This document shows positions 17,535 to 29,296 of a stretch of 59,792 bases of DNA, in pieces (position 1 is the stretch's first letter; each line of letters begins with the position of its first letter). The position numbers and the translations under genes are program-made. Source of the DNA: Komagataeibacter melaceti (GTDB lineage: Bacteria > Pseudomonadota > Alphaproteobacteria > Acetobacterales > Acetobacteraceae); the NCBI RefSeq assembly GCF_003403295.1, contig NZ_QUWV01000065.1, positions 1 through 59,792 of the forward strand, written 5' to 3'. The notes under the pieces are model-generated. The model was given only the letters and a program-made list of their open reading frames with translations, had not been told where the DNA came from and did not search any database.

Positions 17535-19085
17535 ATGGCCTTATCACCTGACATTTCCGCAACGCCAGCCGCGACTGGCCAGCGCCCGGTTTCCCCCGCC
17601 GGGGCGCGCAAGGCGCCAGCGTGCACGCTTGTCATCTTTGGCGCGCATGGGGACCTGACCAAGCGGCTGCTTGTTCCGGCACTTTACAATCTTGTGGGCA
17701 ACGGCCTGCTTGATGACGGTTTCCGCATCATCGGCGTGGACCGCGTGGACAGCACCACCGCACAGTGGCGCGACGGGCTGCATGAGATGATGCTGTCCTT
17801 TACAAAGGACCCGGATGCGGAATTCCACCCCGCCAGCATTGATGCCGCGCAGTGGGGCTGGCTGGCCGACAGGATGGAATACGTGCAGGCGGATTTTGGC
17901 GATGTCGCCGCCATCCGCGCGCTGGGTGAAAAGCTGCCGGGCAACGCCATCTTCTACCTCGCCATTCCCTCGCGCTTCTTCGCCCCCGTGGTGGAAACGC
18001 TGGGCAAGGCAGGTGTCGTGACGCAGAAGGAGGGCGCATTCCGCCGCGTGGTGATTGAAAAGCCCTTCGGCTCCGACCTCGCCAGCGCGCGTGAACTCAA
18101 CCGGCAGGTGCTTGCCGTCCTTGATGAGTCGCAGGTGTTCCGCATCGACCACTTCCTGGGCAAGGAGACGGTGCAGAACATTCTCGCCATGCGGTTCGGC
18201 AACCTGATATTCGAGCCGCTGTGGCGCAACGAATATGTCGATCATATCGAGATCACCGCCGCCGAGACCATTGGCGTGGAACAGCGCGGCGCGTTTTACG
18301 AGCCAACCGGCGCATTGCGTGACATGGTGCCCAACCACCTGTTCCAGCTTTTCGCCATGGTGGCGATGGAGCCGCCCAACACCTTCTGCGCCGAGAGCGT
18401 GCGCAACGCCAAGGAACAGCTTTTCGAGGCCGTCACCCCCATCGACCCGCGTGATGCGGTGCGTGGGCAGTACGCGGCGGGCACGGTGGATGGCAGGCCG
18501 ATGGTCGGCTACCGTGAAAGCCCCGGCGTTTCCCCGCACAGCAACACCGAAACCTATGTGGCGCTGAAGCTGCATGTGGATAACTGGCGCTGGGCCGGGG
18601 TGCCGTTCTACCTGCGCACCGGCAAGGGGCTGGGCGGGCGCCGCACGGAAATCGTGGTGCAGTTCCGCAAGCCGCCCATGCTGATGTTCCGTGGCACGGA
18701 AACGGAAGACCTGCCGCCCAACCGCATCATCCTCAACATCCAGCCCGCGCAGGGGCTGACGGTGGAAATGGGGGCCAAGAAGCCGGGGCCGGAAATGGAC
18801 CTGACCGATGTGCAGGCGCGCTTCAGGTATGAAGATGTCTTCGCCCGCACGCCCAATGTGGGTTACGAGACCCTGCTGTATGACTGCCTGATGGGTGATG
18901 AGACCCTGTTCCAGCGCGCCGACAACATCGAGGCGGCATGGAAGGCGGTCGATCCCGTGCTTCAGGCATGGGCGAAGGACCCGACCGGGCCGGAAATCTA
19001 CCCGGCCGGGGCATCGGGACCGAAGGGAGCGGACGAACTGCTCCAGCGCGACGGGCGGAGCTGGTACCCGCTGGATCGCGCCTGA
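17535..19085 (+). CDS. zwf: Glucose-6-phosphate 1-dehydrogenase
   Basis: An entry enzyme of the pentose phosphate and Entner-Doudoroff pathways, 516 residues. ATG 17535 has GAGAG upstream; about 30 Ala/Pro-rich residues come before the NADP-binding fold VIFGAHGDLTKRLLVPALYNL. The substrate-binding and catalytic motif RIDHFLGKETVQNILAMRF is intact. The end DGRSWYPL is typical. The oxidative pentose phosphate pathway carries much of the sugar flux in acetic acid bacteria. No pgl or gnd gene is adjacent. Confidence 0.96.
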   Translation: MALSPDISATPAATGQRPVSPAGARKAPACTLVIFGAHGDLTKRLLVPALYNLVGNGLLDDGFRIIGVDRVDSTTAQWRDGLHEMMLSFTKDPDAEFHPASIDAAQWGWLADRMEYVQADFGDVAAIRALGEKLPGNAIFYLAIPSRFFAPVVETLGKAGVVTQKEGAFRRVVIEKPFGSDLASARELNRQVLAVLDESQVFRIDHFLGKETVQNILAMRFGNLIFEPLWRNEYVDHIEITAAETIGVEQRGAFYEPTGALRDMVPNHLFQLFAMVAMEPPNTFCAESVRNAKEQLFEAVTPIDPRDAVRGQYAAGTVDGRPMVGYRESPGVSPHSNTETYVALKLHVDNWRWAGVPFYLRTGKGLGGRRTEIVVQFRKPPMLMFRGTETEDLPPNRIILNIQPAQGLTVEMGAKKPGPEMDLTDVQARFRYEDVFARTPNVGYETLLYDCLMGDETLFQRADNIEAAWKAVDPVLQAWAKDPTGPEIYPAGASGPKGADELLQRDGRSWYPLDRA

Positions 19086-19163
19086 ATCATTTCCCGCCCC
19101 GATACCGGGGCGGGATGCAGCAGGGCTCTGCCTGTCCCTGGCAAATATCCGCTGCCCAAAACC

Positions 19164-19198
19164 AAAGTTTTTGGTGAAGCTTTTTTCAAAAAGGTTCA
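19164..19198. repeat. Dispersed AT-rich intergenic repeat, copy 1
   Basis: A 35-base element with the core TGGTGAAGCTTTTTTCAAA. A second copy lies at 29200-29234 and matches in 31 of 35 positions. Both copies lie just beyond the end of a metabolic gene and next to a strong terminator hairpin. It can fold on itself (GAAGCTTTTT against AAAAAGGTTC). Confidence 0.7.
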
Positions 19199-19217
19199 GA
19201 AACGCCACGTCCCTACG

Positions 19218-19253
19218 AAAAAGGCCCGCCTCCTGCCGGAGACGGGCCTTTTT
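19218..19253. terminator. Bidirectional intrinsic terminator between zwf and the Spy-like gene
   Basis: AAAAAGGCCCGCCTCC pairs with GGAGACGGGCCTTTTT around TGCC, with a single internal mismatch. The A-run on one side and the T-run on the other give a U-tract on both strands, so it ends zwf (+) and the convergent gene at 19281 (-). Confidence 0.9.
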
Positions 19254-19280
19254 CCATATCGGAAACGGGATGCCGCCCTT

Positions 19281-19826
19281 TTACTGGGCCGGTGCCGCCG
19301 CCGTGGCAGGGGCCGCGGTGGCGGTTTCACCCTGCTGGGCCTGCCGGTGCTGGGCATGTTCGGCATCGCCCTCCCGGAACAGGGTATCGGCATGCTTGCG
19401 CTGCTTTTTGGAGAAGCTCTCGTAAAGCGTGGCGAAGCTGGAGTTCAGGGTCTGCATGTCATGGGCGCGCTCGACCGTCAGCTCGGCATAGGACTGCATG
19501 TTTTCCACCGCGTTCATGCTGGCCAGCTTTTCGCGGCGGCTTTCGATGGCGTCATGCAGGCGCTGTGCGTTGTCGCGCATGGTCTGGGCGAAGGGCGTCC
19601 ACAACGCTTCCTGCTTCTTGGTAATGCCAAGCTCGTCATGCAGCGCGGTGATGTGGGCGTCCACCTGTTCGGGCGCGGGATCATGCGGGGTATGGGCGAG
19701 GGAGGTGGTGGCGCTGCCCTGCGGGGCCGCCTGCGCGGGGGCCGTGGCAGGCTGCGGGTCCGCTGCCATGGCCATGGCGGGAAGAAGCACGAACGCGGCT
19801 GCGGGCAGTAACCGGCGGAACATCAT
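19281..19826 (-). CDS. Periplasmic Spy/CpxP-like LTxxQ-motif protein
   Basis: A secreted helical protein of about 181 residues. ATG 19826 is preferred (AAGGA upstream; a longer start at 19847 has none). The signal peptide is MMFRRLLPAAAFVLLPAMAMA. The mature part has an Ala/Pro/Gln-rich start, then helices including ELGITKKQEALWTPFAQTMRDN, where ITKKQ takes the place of the LTxxQ motif, and a low-complexity Ala/Gln-rich tail. Relatives (Spy, CpxP) are periplasmic chaperones or stress proteins; a similar role is inferred. Confidence 0.7.
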   Translation of the reverse strand: MMFRRLLPAAAFVLLPAMAMAADPQPATAPAQAAPQGSATTSLAHTPHDPAPEQVDAHITALHDELGITKKQEALWTPFAQTMRDNAQRLHDAIESRREKLASMNAVENMQSYAELTVERAHDMQTLNSSFATLYESFSKKQRKHADTLFREGDAEHAQHRQAQQGETATAAPATAAAPAQ

Positions 19827-19893
19827 TTTATATATTTTCCTTCGCATCGGATGGTTGTGCGTGATGGGATGTCAGGCGGATGGAATGGCGCGT

Positions 19894-20229
19894 TCAGTAG
19901 CCATACCCGCCGCCATACGGGTAATAGGCCGGCGGCGGCGGAGGCGGCGGCGGGGCAGGGTAGTAGGCGGGCGGCGGCGGGGCGGAATTACGTTCCGCCA
20001 GCGTGCTGCCCAGCATTGCCCCCACGGCCAGCCCGGCGATGCCGCTGCCCACGGCCAGCCCCGCGCCGCCGCCACGATAGCCGCCGCGACCCGGCGGGCC
20101 ATGGTGCCAGCCCGGACCGCGCGGCCCGCCATGCCACGGCTGGGCATGGGCGGCGGGCACGGCTGTGATCAGGATTCCCAGTGCAAGGCTGGTGGACAGC
20201 AGGGACGTAGCAAATTTGCGCAGATGCAT
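19894..20229 (-). CDS. Small secreted Gly/Pro/Tyr-rich protein
   Basis: A 111-residue protein (ATG 20229; ATG 20250 is an alternative that adds 7 residues). The signal peptide ends ITAVPAAHA. The mature protein has a Gly/Arg/His-rich stretch, then a glycine-zipper-like hydrophobic segment (GLAVGSGIAGLAVGAMLG), then PPPP/YYP repeats ending GGGYGY. Glycine-zipper proteins of this kind are usually envelope-associated. I do not recognise a function. It is 67 bases upstream of the Spy-like gene on the same strand. Confidence 0.6.
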   Translation of the reverse strand: MHLRKFATSLLSTSLALGILITAVPAAHAQPWHGGPRGPGWHHGPPGRGGYRGGGAGLAVGSGIAGLAVGAMLGSTLAERNSAPPPPAYYPAPPPPPPPPAYYPYGGGYGY

Positions 20230-20319
20230 GGACTCGGAAAACCTCGACATATCTTAAAGCCGGATAACAGCGGTATCATGACCCGGACTCGTGTCGAAAC
20301 AATGGCCGGGAACGAAGCC

Positions 20320-20964
20320 CTAGGCCACCCAGGGCAGGCGTTTCGTCAGGGCAGATAACCTGTGGCGGCGCAGTTCGTTGCGTGCGCTGGCATCATTGGC
20401 CATGTAATTGAGCTGGATGGTGTAGCGCGGGCCGACATACTGCCGGTGGCCATGCCATGTGTCCGGCCCATTGGGAAAGATGACCAGCGTGCCGTTGAGC
20501 GGCGGGATCTCGGCGGCGAAATCTTCCATGTCATGCGCGTTGCGCAGCAGCCGCAGGCAGCCTTCGTGCCGTGACCACGCATTATTGTCGGCTGAATTGA
20601 GGTACAGCAGCACCGTCACCCGCTTGCAGTCGGAATCGCGGTGGATGCGCCCGTCCTTGGCGCGTGTGCGCCCGCGCATCGTCAGCATGGTCGGCGCGTC
20701 ATCCAGATCCAGCCCGAACTTGGTGGCGATCAGCCCGCGCAGGCGGGGCTGCTGCAGTTCCGCCACCAGCCGTGCCATGATGGGCGACAGGGTCAGCGCC
20801 TCGGGCGGGAACGACCCGCCGGAGCGGATGACCGGCAGGCTTGCGTTCAGGGCGGGCAGGTCCGCCGGGCGGATGAACTGCGGCACGACCGCATGGGCGA
20901 ACGGCACGGTGGATACGGGGGCCGACTCCAGCGCCGCATAGTCGGGAATAACGGGGTGCATCAT
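20320..20964 (-). CDS. 2-oxoglutarate/Fe(II)-dependent oxygenase-like protein
   Basis: A 214-residue protein with the facial triad of the 2OG-Fe(II) dioxygenase fold: HRDSD (HxD) near residue 109, and a distal His plus a 2OG-binding Arg in TWHGHRQYVGPRYTIQLNYM near 172-190. ATG 20964 is chosen (AGGA 6 bases upstream) over the frame opening at 21066. Its substrate is unknown; the fold hydroxylates proteins, nucleic acids or small molecules. The upstream AhpD-like gene reads the same way and ends 83 bases before this start. Confidence 0.72.
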   Translation of the reverse strand: MMHPVIPDYAALESAPVSTVPFAHAVVPQFIRPADLPALNASLPVIRSGGSFPPEALTLSPIMARLVAELQQPRLRGLIATKFGLDLDDAPTMLTMRGRTRAKDGRIHRDSDCKRVTVLLYLNSADNNAWSRHEGCLRLLRNAHDMEDFAAEIPPLNGTLVIFPNGPDTWHGHRQYVGPRYTIQLNYMANDASARNELRRHRLSALTKRLPWVA

Positions 20965-21046
20965 GCCATCCTGCCTGCACGTTCTCGGGTGAACCGGCGC
21001 GAGAGTAGGACCGGATTCACGCCATCGCAAGCGTTCCCGCCCGGCC

Positions 21047-21385
21047 TCAGCCCGTGACGGTATCAACCGCGTCCAGCACCCGGCTGGAATAGACCAGTGC
21101 CGCGCCCGCGTTCAGCGCCACGGCCACGCCCAGCGCCTCGGCTATTTCCTCCTTCGTGGCGCCCGCCTCGACAGCGGCCTTGGAATGGACGGAAATGCAC
21201 CCGTCGCAGCGCGTGGTGACGGCCACGGCCAGGGCGATCAGTTCGCGGGTCTTGGCGTCCAGGTGCCCCTTGCCGGCGCCCGCGTGGTCCAGTGTCTGGA
21301 TTCCCTTGATCGTGTCGGGGGCGAGGGTTGCGAAAGCCCGTACGGACTGGCCCAGATGGGCGCGGTAGGCGTTCCAGTCGGTCAT
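21047..21385 (-). CDS. AhpD-like carboxymuconolactone decarboxylase-family protein
   Basis: A 112-residue helical protein with the CxxC-x3-H redox motif TTRCDGCISVHSKAAVEAG (about 58-76), as in AhpD-type peroxidase helpers. ATG 21385 is preceded by GGAGAACTTG; a GTG one codon upstream is possible. Such proteins give disulfide-based peroxidase activity or regenerate AhpC; no ahpC is adjacent. It is divergent from zapE. Confidence 0.82.
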   Translation of the reverse strand: MTDWNAYRAHLGQSVRAFATLAPDTIKGIQTLDHAGAGKGHLDAKTRELIALAVAVTTRCDGCISVHSKAAVEAGATKEEIAEALGVAVALNAGAALVYSSRVLDAVDTVTG

Positions 21386-21505
21386 CACAAGTTCTCCATT
21401 TGGTGGGGTTTCAGTTCACCAGATGGAGAGAACGCCTGTCATGACACAGTTTGGCGAGTTCATGGCCTTGCGGGGCTGTTTTTTCCGAACTATCGGCGGA
21501 AGATC

Positions 21506-22705
21506 ATGGATACAGACATCGCCCCCGCCCGCCTGTCCCCTGCGGTGTTTCCCGCAGGCACCGGCCCCCTCGCCGCCTATGAGGCCCGCGTGGCTTCCGG
21601 CCGTCTCGATCGCGACCCCGAACAGGAGAAGGCCGCCCGCAGGCTTGACCGCCTGTGGCAGGAACTGCGCGACTACCACCCGCAGGTGCAGCAGCCCGAA
21701 CCGCAGGCCACCGGCTGGCTGGGCGGGCTGAAGGCGCGGCTGGGCCTGTCCCATCCCGCACCGGCCCCGGTGCGCCCGCGCGGGGTTTACATGGTCGGGC
21801 AGGTGGGGCGTGGCAAGACCATGCTCATGGACCTGTTCTTCAGCCTTGCCCCGGTGGAGCACAAGCGCCGGGTGCATTTTCACCGTTTCATGCAGGACGT
21901 GCACCAGCGCCTGCATGACATGAAGGCCGCCAACCCCGACCTGACCGACCCTATCCCGCCGCTGGCCCACCAGATCGCGCAGGAAGCGTGGCTGCTCTGC
22001 TTTGACGAATTCCAGGTCAATGACATTGCCGACGCCATGATCCTCGGCCGCCTGTTCGACTACCTGTTCGCCGATGGGGTGGTGGTGGTGGCCACGTCCA
22101 ACACCCGGCCCGAGGACCTGTTCCAGAACCGCCCCGGCGCCGATGCCTTCCGCCCCTTCATCGCCACGATCATGAAGGAGGTGGATACCGTCATCCTCGA
22201 TTCCCCGCGTGATTACCGGCGCGGCAACGCCCATGGCATGCAGACATGGATCACCCCGGCGGATGACGCGGCCCGTTGCGAACTCGATTCGATCTTTCGG
22301 GAACTGGCGGCGGGCGCGCCGGTCCAGCCGGTCACGCTGGATGTCATGGGCCGCAGCCTGAAGGTGGCGCAGGCGGCGGGTCCGGTCGCGCGGTTCAGCT
22401 TTGCCGACCTGTGCGGCAGGCCGCTGGGGGCGGGCGACTATCTGGCGCTGGCCACGCGGTTTCCCGACCTGGTGCTTGATGGCGTGCCCTGCATGGGCCC
22501 TGACAATTTTGACGAGGCCCGGCGGTTCATCGTCCTGATCGACACGCTGTACGAACAGAACGTCAAGCTGTTCGCCTCCGCCGATGTCGGCCCCGATGCC
22601 CTGTACGCCAAGGGGCAGGGCGCGACCGCGTTCGAGCGCACGGCCTCACGGCTGGAGGAGATGCAGAGTGCCGCCTACATGCAGCTCCCCCACCTGAACG
22701 CGTGA
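21506..22705 (+). CDS. zapE: AFG1/ZapE-family ATPase
   Basis: A 399-residue P-loop ATPase of the AFG1/ZapE family (cell-division Z-ring factor in E. coli, mitochondrial quality control in eukaryotes). Walker A is MVGQVGRGKTMLMDLF, Walker B is LLCFDEFQVNDIADAM, and VVVATSNTRPEDLFQN is the sensor region. ATG 21506 follows GGAAG. In many alphaproteobacteria this gene precedes mdh-sucCD-sucAB; here sucA follows directly after a 352-base gap. Confidence 0.92.
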   Translation: MDTDIAPARLSPAVFPAGTGPLAAYEARVASGRLDRDPEQEKAARRLDRLWQELRDYHPQVQQPEPQATGWLGGLKARLGLSHPAPAPVRPRGVYMVGQVGRGKTMLMDLFFSLAPVEHKRRVHFHRFMQDVHQRLHDMKAANPDLTDPIPPLAHQIAQEAWLLCFDEFQVNDIADAMILGRLFDYLFADGVVVVATSNTRPEDLFQNRPGADAFRPFIATIMKEVDTVILDSPRDYRRGNAHGMQTWITPADDAARCELDSIFRELAAGAPVQPVTLDVMGRSLKVAQAAGPVARFSFADLCGRPLGAGDYLALATRFPDLVLDGVPCMGPDNFDEARRFIVLIDTLYEQNVKLFASADVGPDALYAKGQGATAFERTASRLEEMQSAAYMQLPHLNA

Positions 22706-23057
22706 GGGCGCGCGACGGAGGTGGGCCATGGTTGCAGGGTCACGCCATCGTGACGGTTATGGCGATGGTGTGACTGATGGGGCGGTAGGCAAGCGGCACT
22801 GTCTTTGCTTGGGTATGGGCAAGTTCTCATCGGGGGGTGTGTGAGCGTGAATATGGACCTGCGTGCCTGTGCCTTACGTAACCCGGCGCATGCACGAAAA
22901 TGTCAGTATGCGCGGCAAGCAGACCTGATCCTGATGAATGATGGCGGCATCCCGGAACGGGTGCGGCTAGGGTAGCGATACAAAATCGGGCCGGACATGA
23001 AGCCGGACCCGACAATAGCGCGGCCACAAAGGCCGCCAGCGAGGAGATGTCTTCAAT
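22706..23057. other. Gene-free gap between zapE and sucA
   Basis: These 352 bases hold no credible gene. Near the left end is an 11-bp stem (TCACGCCATCG at 22740-22750 with CGATGGTGTGA at 22763-22773, one G-U pair), without a U-tract, which could end zapE transcripts. GAGGAG lies before the sucA ATG. The sucA promoter must lie here, but I cannot place it with confidence. Confidence 0.5.
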
Positions 23058-25934
<2,877 letters not shown>

Positions 25935-26056
25935 GGGAACGGGCCAACGTTTAAGGTAACGGGGGGCGGCGTTCCGGCCGCCTCCATAAATAATGATAAG
26001 GCCCATCCGGGGCGGGAACACCGCGCCGGGCGGGCAAGGGATTGGGAAACAGGATA

Positions 26057-27319
26057 ATGTCTGCCGAGATCAAGGTACCGACGCTGGGTGAAAGTGTTAC
26101 GACGGCAACCGTTGCAAAATGGCTGAAGCAGCCCGGTGACGCCGTGAACGAGGACGACCCCGTGGTCGAACTGGAAACCGACAAGGTCAGCGTGGAAGTT
26201 CCCGCCCCGCAGGCGGGTGTGCTCGGTCCGATTCTGGTACCCGAAGGCACGGAAGTGGAAGTGGGCGCCCTGCTGTCCACCGTTGAAGCCGGAAGCGGCG
26301 CGGCCCCCAAGGCTGCCGCTGCTCCCGCCCCCAAGAAGGAAGCGGCGGCCCCCGCCGGCGTGCAGGCCCAGCCCGTGGCCAGCGGCCCGGTGGCCCGCCC
26401 GGCAACCCCGCCCTCCGATGTTGTTGCACAGGGTGCCGCTGCCGTGGCGTTCCCCGCCGCGCGCAAGATCATGACCGAACAGGGTGTCTCTCCCGACCAG
26501 ATCGGGACGGGCACCGGCAAGGATGGCCGGATCACGAAGGGGGACGTGCAGGCGTTCCTGTCACAGCCGCGCGCGGCCCAGCCCGCCGCTGCCCCGCGTG
26601 CGCCCCGTCAGGACGACCCGCGTGAGGAACGCGTGAAGATGACCCGCCTGCGCCGGACCATCGCCCGCCGCCTGAAGGATGCGCAGAACACCGCCGCCCT
26701 GCTGACCACCTTCAACGAGGTGGACATGTCGGCCGTGATGCAGATGCGCGCCGAATACAAGGACCTGTTCATCAAGAAGCATAACGGCGTCAAGCTGGGC
26801 TTCATGTCCATCTTCAGCCGGGCCGTGATCGCGGCGCTGCAGGAATTCCCCGCCATCAACGCCGAGATCGACGGTGATGACGTGATCTACCGTGAGTTCG
26901 TCAACCTCGGCATTGCCGTGGGCGGCCCCAACGGCCTGGTCGTGCCCGTGATCCGCGATGCCGATCAGATGAGCTTCGCCCAGATCGAGAGCGCGATCGC
27001 AGGCTTTGGCAAGAAGGCCCGTGAAGGCACGCTGAAGATTGATGAACTGTCCGGTGGCACGTTCTCCATCACCAATGGCGGCATTTACGGCTCGCTCATG
27101 TCCACGCCGATCATCAACGCGCCGCAGTCGGCCATTCTGGGCATGCACGCCATTCAGGAACGCCCGGTCGCCGTGGATGGCCAGGTCGTGATCCGTCCGA
27201 TGATGTATATCGCGCTGACCTATGACCACCGCATCGTGGATGGCAAGGAAGCGGTGAGCTTCCTCGTGCGGGTCAAGCAGAACGTGGAGGATCCGCGTCG
27301 TCTGCTGCTGCAGGTCTGA
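26057..27319 (+). CDS. sucB: Dihydrolipoyl succinyltransferase (E2)
   Basis: A 420-residue core of the 2-oxoglutarate dehydrogenase complex. Order: lipoyl domain (1-78) with the lipoylated Lys in [10 protein letters not shown]; Ala/Pro/Lys linker; peripheral subunit-binding domain (about 130-170, [18 protein letters not shown]); catalytic domain ending with the active-site motif [18 protein letters not shown] lies just before ATG 26057. It begins 122 bases after sucA. Its lipoyl domain is nearly identical to the one fused to Lpd downstream. Confidence 0.96.
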   Translation: MSAEIKVPTLGESVTTATVAKWLKQPGDAVNEDDPVVELETDKVSVEVPAPQAGVLGPILVPEGTEVEVGALLSTVEAGSGAAPKAAAAPAPKKEAAAPAGVQAQPVASGPVARPATPPSDVVAQGAAAVAFPAARKIMTEQGVSPDQIGTGTGKDGRITKGDVQAFLSQPRAAQPAAAPRAPRQDDPREERVKMTRLRRTIARRLKDAQNTAALLTTFNEVDMSAVMQMRAEYKDLFIKKHNGVKLGFMSIFSRAVIAALQEFPAINAEIDGDDVIYREFVNLGIAVGGPNGLVVPVIRDADQMSFAQIESAIAGFGKKAREGTLKIDELSGGTFSITNGGIYGSLMSTPIINAPQSAILGMHAIQERPVAVDGQVVIRPMMYIALTYDHRIVDGKEAVSFLVRVKQNVEDPRRLLLQV

Positions 27320-27390
27320 TGCCTGCCGGGGCCGCGTGCAGGCGCGGCCCATACGCGCTACCGCTGTATTGCAAGCAGGACTGAAGAGAC

Positions 27391-29130
27391 ATGACAATTG
27401 ACATCAAGGTGCCCACGCTGGGCGAAAGTGTGACCACGGCCACGGTTGCAAAGTGGCTGAAGCAGCCCGGTGACACCGTGAACGCGGATGACCCGGTGGC
27501 TGAACTGGAAACCGACAAGGTCAGCGTGGAAGTCCCCGCCCCGCAGGCAGGCGTGCTGGGCGCGCATGCCGTGAAGGAAGGTGATGAGGTCGAGGTCGGC
27601 ACCGTACTGACCACCCTTACCCCCGGTGCGGGCGGCCAGCAGGCGGCCCCGGCGGCAAAGCCTGCCCAGCCGGCGGCACCGGCTGCCGCCGCCCCCGCCG
27701 CAACGCCTGCTCCCGCAGCCGCTACCACACCGGCCCCGGCCGAGACGGATTACGATGTGATCGTGATTGGTGCGGGACCGGGCGGCTATGTGTGCGCCAT
27801 CCGCGCGGCACAGCTTGGCTTCAAAGTAGCCTGCGTGGAAAAGCGTGCGACACTGGGTGGCACCTGCCTGAACGTGGGCTGTATTCCGTCCAAGGCGCTG
27901 CTCCAGCAGTCCGAGAACTTCCATGCCGCCAAGGATGAATATGCCGATATGGGCATCATCATCGACAGCGTGAAGCTTGACCTGGCGAAGATGATGGCCC
28001 GCAAGCAGTCCGTGGTCGAAGCCAACGTGAAGGGCGTGGAGTTCCTGTTCAAGAAGAACAAGATCACCTGGCTCAAGGGCACCGGCAAGGTCGAGGGCAC
28101 GGGCCGCGTTTCGGTCAATGGCAAGCCGGTCACGGCAAAGCATATCGTCATTGCCAGTGGCAGTGACAGCGCGGGCCTGCCGGGGGTCGAGGTGGACGAA
28201 AAGCAGATCGTCACCTCCACTGGTGCGCTTGAACTCTCCGCCGTTCCCAAGAAGATGGTGGTGATCGGCGGCGGTGTGATCGGTCTGGAACTGGGCAGCG
28301 TATGGCACCGGCTGGGCGCGGATGTGACGGTGATCGAATATCTCGACCGTCTGGTGCCGGGCACGGATAACGAGATCGCCAAGACCTTCCAGCGCATCCT
28401 GACCAAGCAGGGCCTCAAGATGAAGCTCGGCCACAAGGTCACCAAGGCCGAGAAAGGCCCCAAGGGCGTGACCCTGACCGTGGAGCCCGCGCAGGGCGGT
28501 GCGGCGGAAACGCTGGAAGCCGACGTGGTGCTGCTGGCCATTGGCCGGACCGCGGCCAGCAAGGGCCTCGGGCTGGAAGAAGTGGGTGTTGCGCTGGACA
28601 AGCGTGGCCGTATCGTGACCGATGCGCATTACGCCACCAATGTTCCGGGCATCTACGCCATTGGCGATGTGATCGCAGGCCCGATGCTGGCCCACAAGGC
28701 CGAGGAAGAAGGCGTTGCGGTGGCCGAACTGCTGGCCGGGCAGGCGGGTCATGTGAACTATGGCGCGATCCCCGCCGTGGTGTACACGTGGCCGGAGGTC
28801 GCGACCGTTGGCAAGACGGAAGAAACCCTGAAGGAAGAAGGCACGGCCTACAAGGTTGGCAAATTCCCCTTCACCGCCAATGGCCGCGCGCGCGCCATCG
28901 GCATGACGGACGGGTTTGTGAAGGTCCTGGCCGACGCCACCACCGATCAGGTGCTGGGTGTGCATATCATTGGCCCGATGGCGGGCGAACTGATTGCCGA
29001 ATGCACCATGGCGATCGAGTTCGGTGCATCGTCCGAGGATATTGCCCGCACCTGCCACGCCCACCCCACGCTGAGCGAGGCGGTGAAGGAAGCGGCACTG
29101 GATGTGGACAAGCGCGCCATCCATATCTGA
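27391..29130 (+). CDS. lpd: Dihydrolipoyl dehydrogenase (E3) with N-terminal lipoyl domain
   Basis: A 579-residue E3, about 110 residues longer than the plain form. Residues 1-80 are a lipoyl domain with the same [10 protein letters not shown] lipoylation site as SucB; residues 81-118 are an Ala/Pro linker; then the E3 core with [19 protein letters not shown] (FAD), the redox disulfide [16 protein letters not shown], a second dinucleotide fold [14 protein letters not shown] and the catalytic [13 protein letters not shown]. It reoxidises dihydrolipoamide with NAD+. It sits 71 bases after sucB, followed by a strong terminator. Lipoyl-E3 fusions are known in other E3 proteins, more often with pyruvate dehydrogenase. 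Confidence 0.95.
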   Translation: MTIDIKVPTLGESVTTATVAKWLKQPGDTVNADDPVAELETDKVSVEVPAPQAGVLGAHAVKEGDEVEVGTVLTTLTPGAGGQQAAPAAKPAQPAAPAAAAPAATPAPAAATTPAPAETDYDVIVIGAGPGGYVCAIRAAQLGFKVACVEKRATLGGTCLNVGCIPSKALLQQSENFHAAKDEYADMGIIIDSVKLDLAKMMARKQSVVEANVKGVEFLFKKNKITWLKGTGKVEGTGRVSVNGKPVTAKHIVIASGSDSAGLPGVEVDEKQIVTSTGALELSAVPKKMVVIGGGVIGLELGSVWHRLGADVTVIEYLDRLVPGTDNEIAKTFQRILTKQGLKMKLGHKVTKAEKGPKGVTLTVEPAQGGAAETLEADVVLLAIGRTAASKGLGLEEVGVALDKRGRIVTDAHYATNVPGIYAIGDVIAGPMLAHKAEEEGVAVAELLAGQAGHVNYGAIPAVVYTWPEVATVGKTEETLKEEGTAYKVGKFPFTANGRARAIGMTDGFVKVLADATTDQVLGVHIIGPMAGELIAECTMAIEFGASSEDIARTCHAHPTLSEAVKEAALDVDKRAIHI

Positions 29131-29148
29131 TCCGGCGCATTGAACTGC

Positions 29149-29190
29149 AAAACCCCACGGCAGCTTCCCTGCCGTGGGGTTTTGTTATTT
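29149..29190 (+). terminator. Intrinsic terminator of sucA-sucB-lpd
   Basis: CCCCACGGCAG (29153-29163) pairs with CTGCCGTGGGG (29169-29179) around 5 bases, with AAAA before and TTTTGTTATTT after. Confidence 0.92.
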
Positions 29191-29199
29191 GAGGCGTAG

Positions 29200-29234
29200 A
29201 AAGTTCCTGGTGAAGCTTTTTTCAAACAGCTTCA
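29200..29234. repeat. Dispersed AT-rich intergenic repeat, copy 2
   Basis: The copy matches 19164-19198 in 31 of 35 positions, with an identical 19-base core TGGTGAAGCTTTTTTCAAA. This copy closes a perfect TGAAGC/GCTTCA stem. It lies 10 bases after the terminator following lpd. Confidence 0.7.
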
Positions 29235-29296
29235 AAAAATACTGTAATTCTAAAAAATCGTGCGCCGGAAATTGCTGTTGTTCCCGCTCCAACGGT

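Noticed and set aside
19872-20250. The Pro/Gly repeats as a short tandem DNA repeat or CRISPR-like array
   Set aside because: The repeats are coding (PPPP and YYP units of a secreted protein), irregular and without spacers.
27358-29124. A 588-residue open frame opposite lpd
   Set aside because: Antisense shadow of lpd; His/Arg/Gly-rich without family features. The same holds for frames opposite sucA, zwf, thiC and ade.
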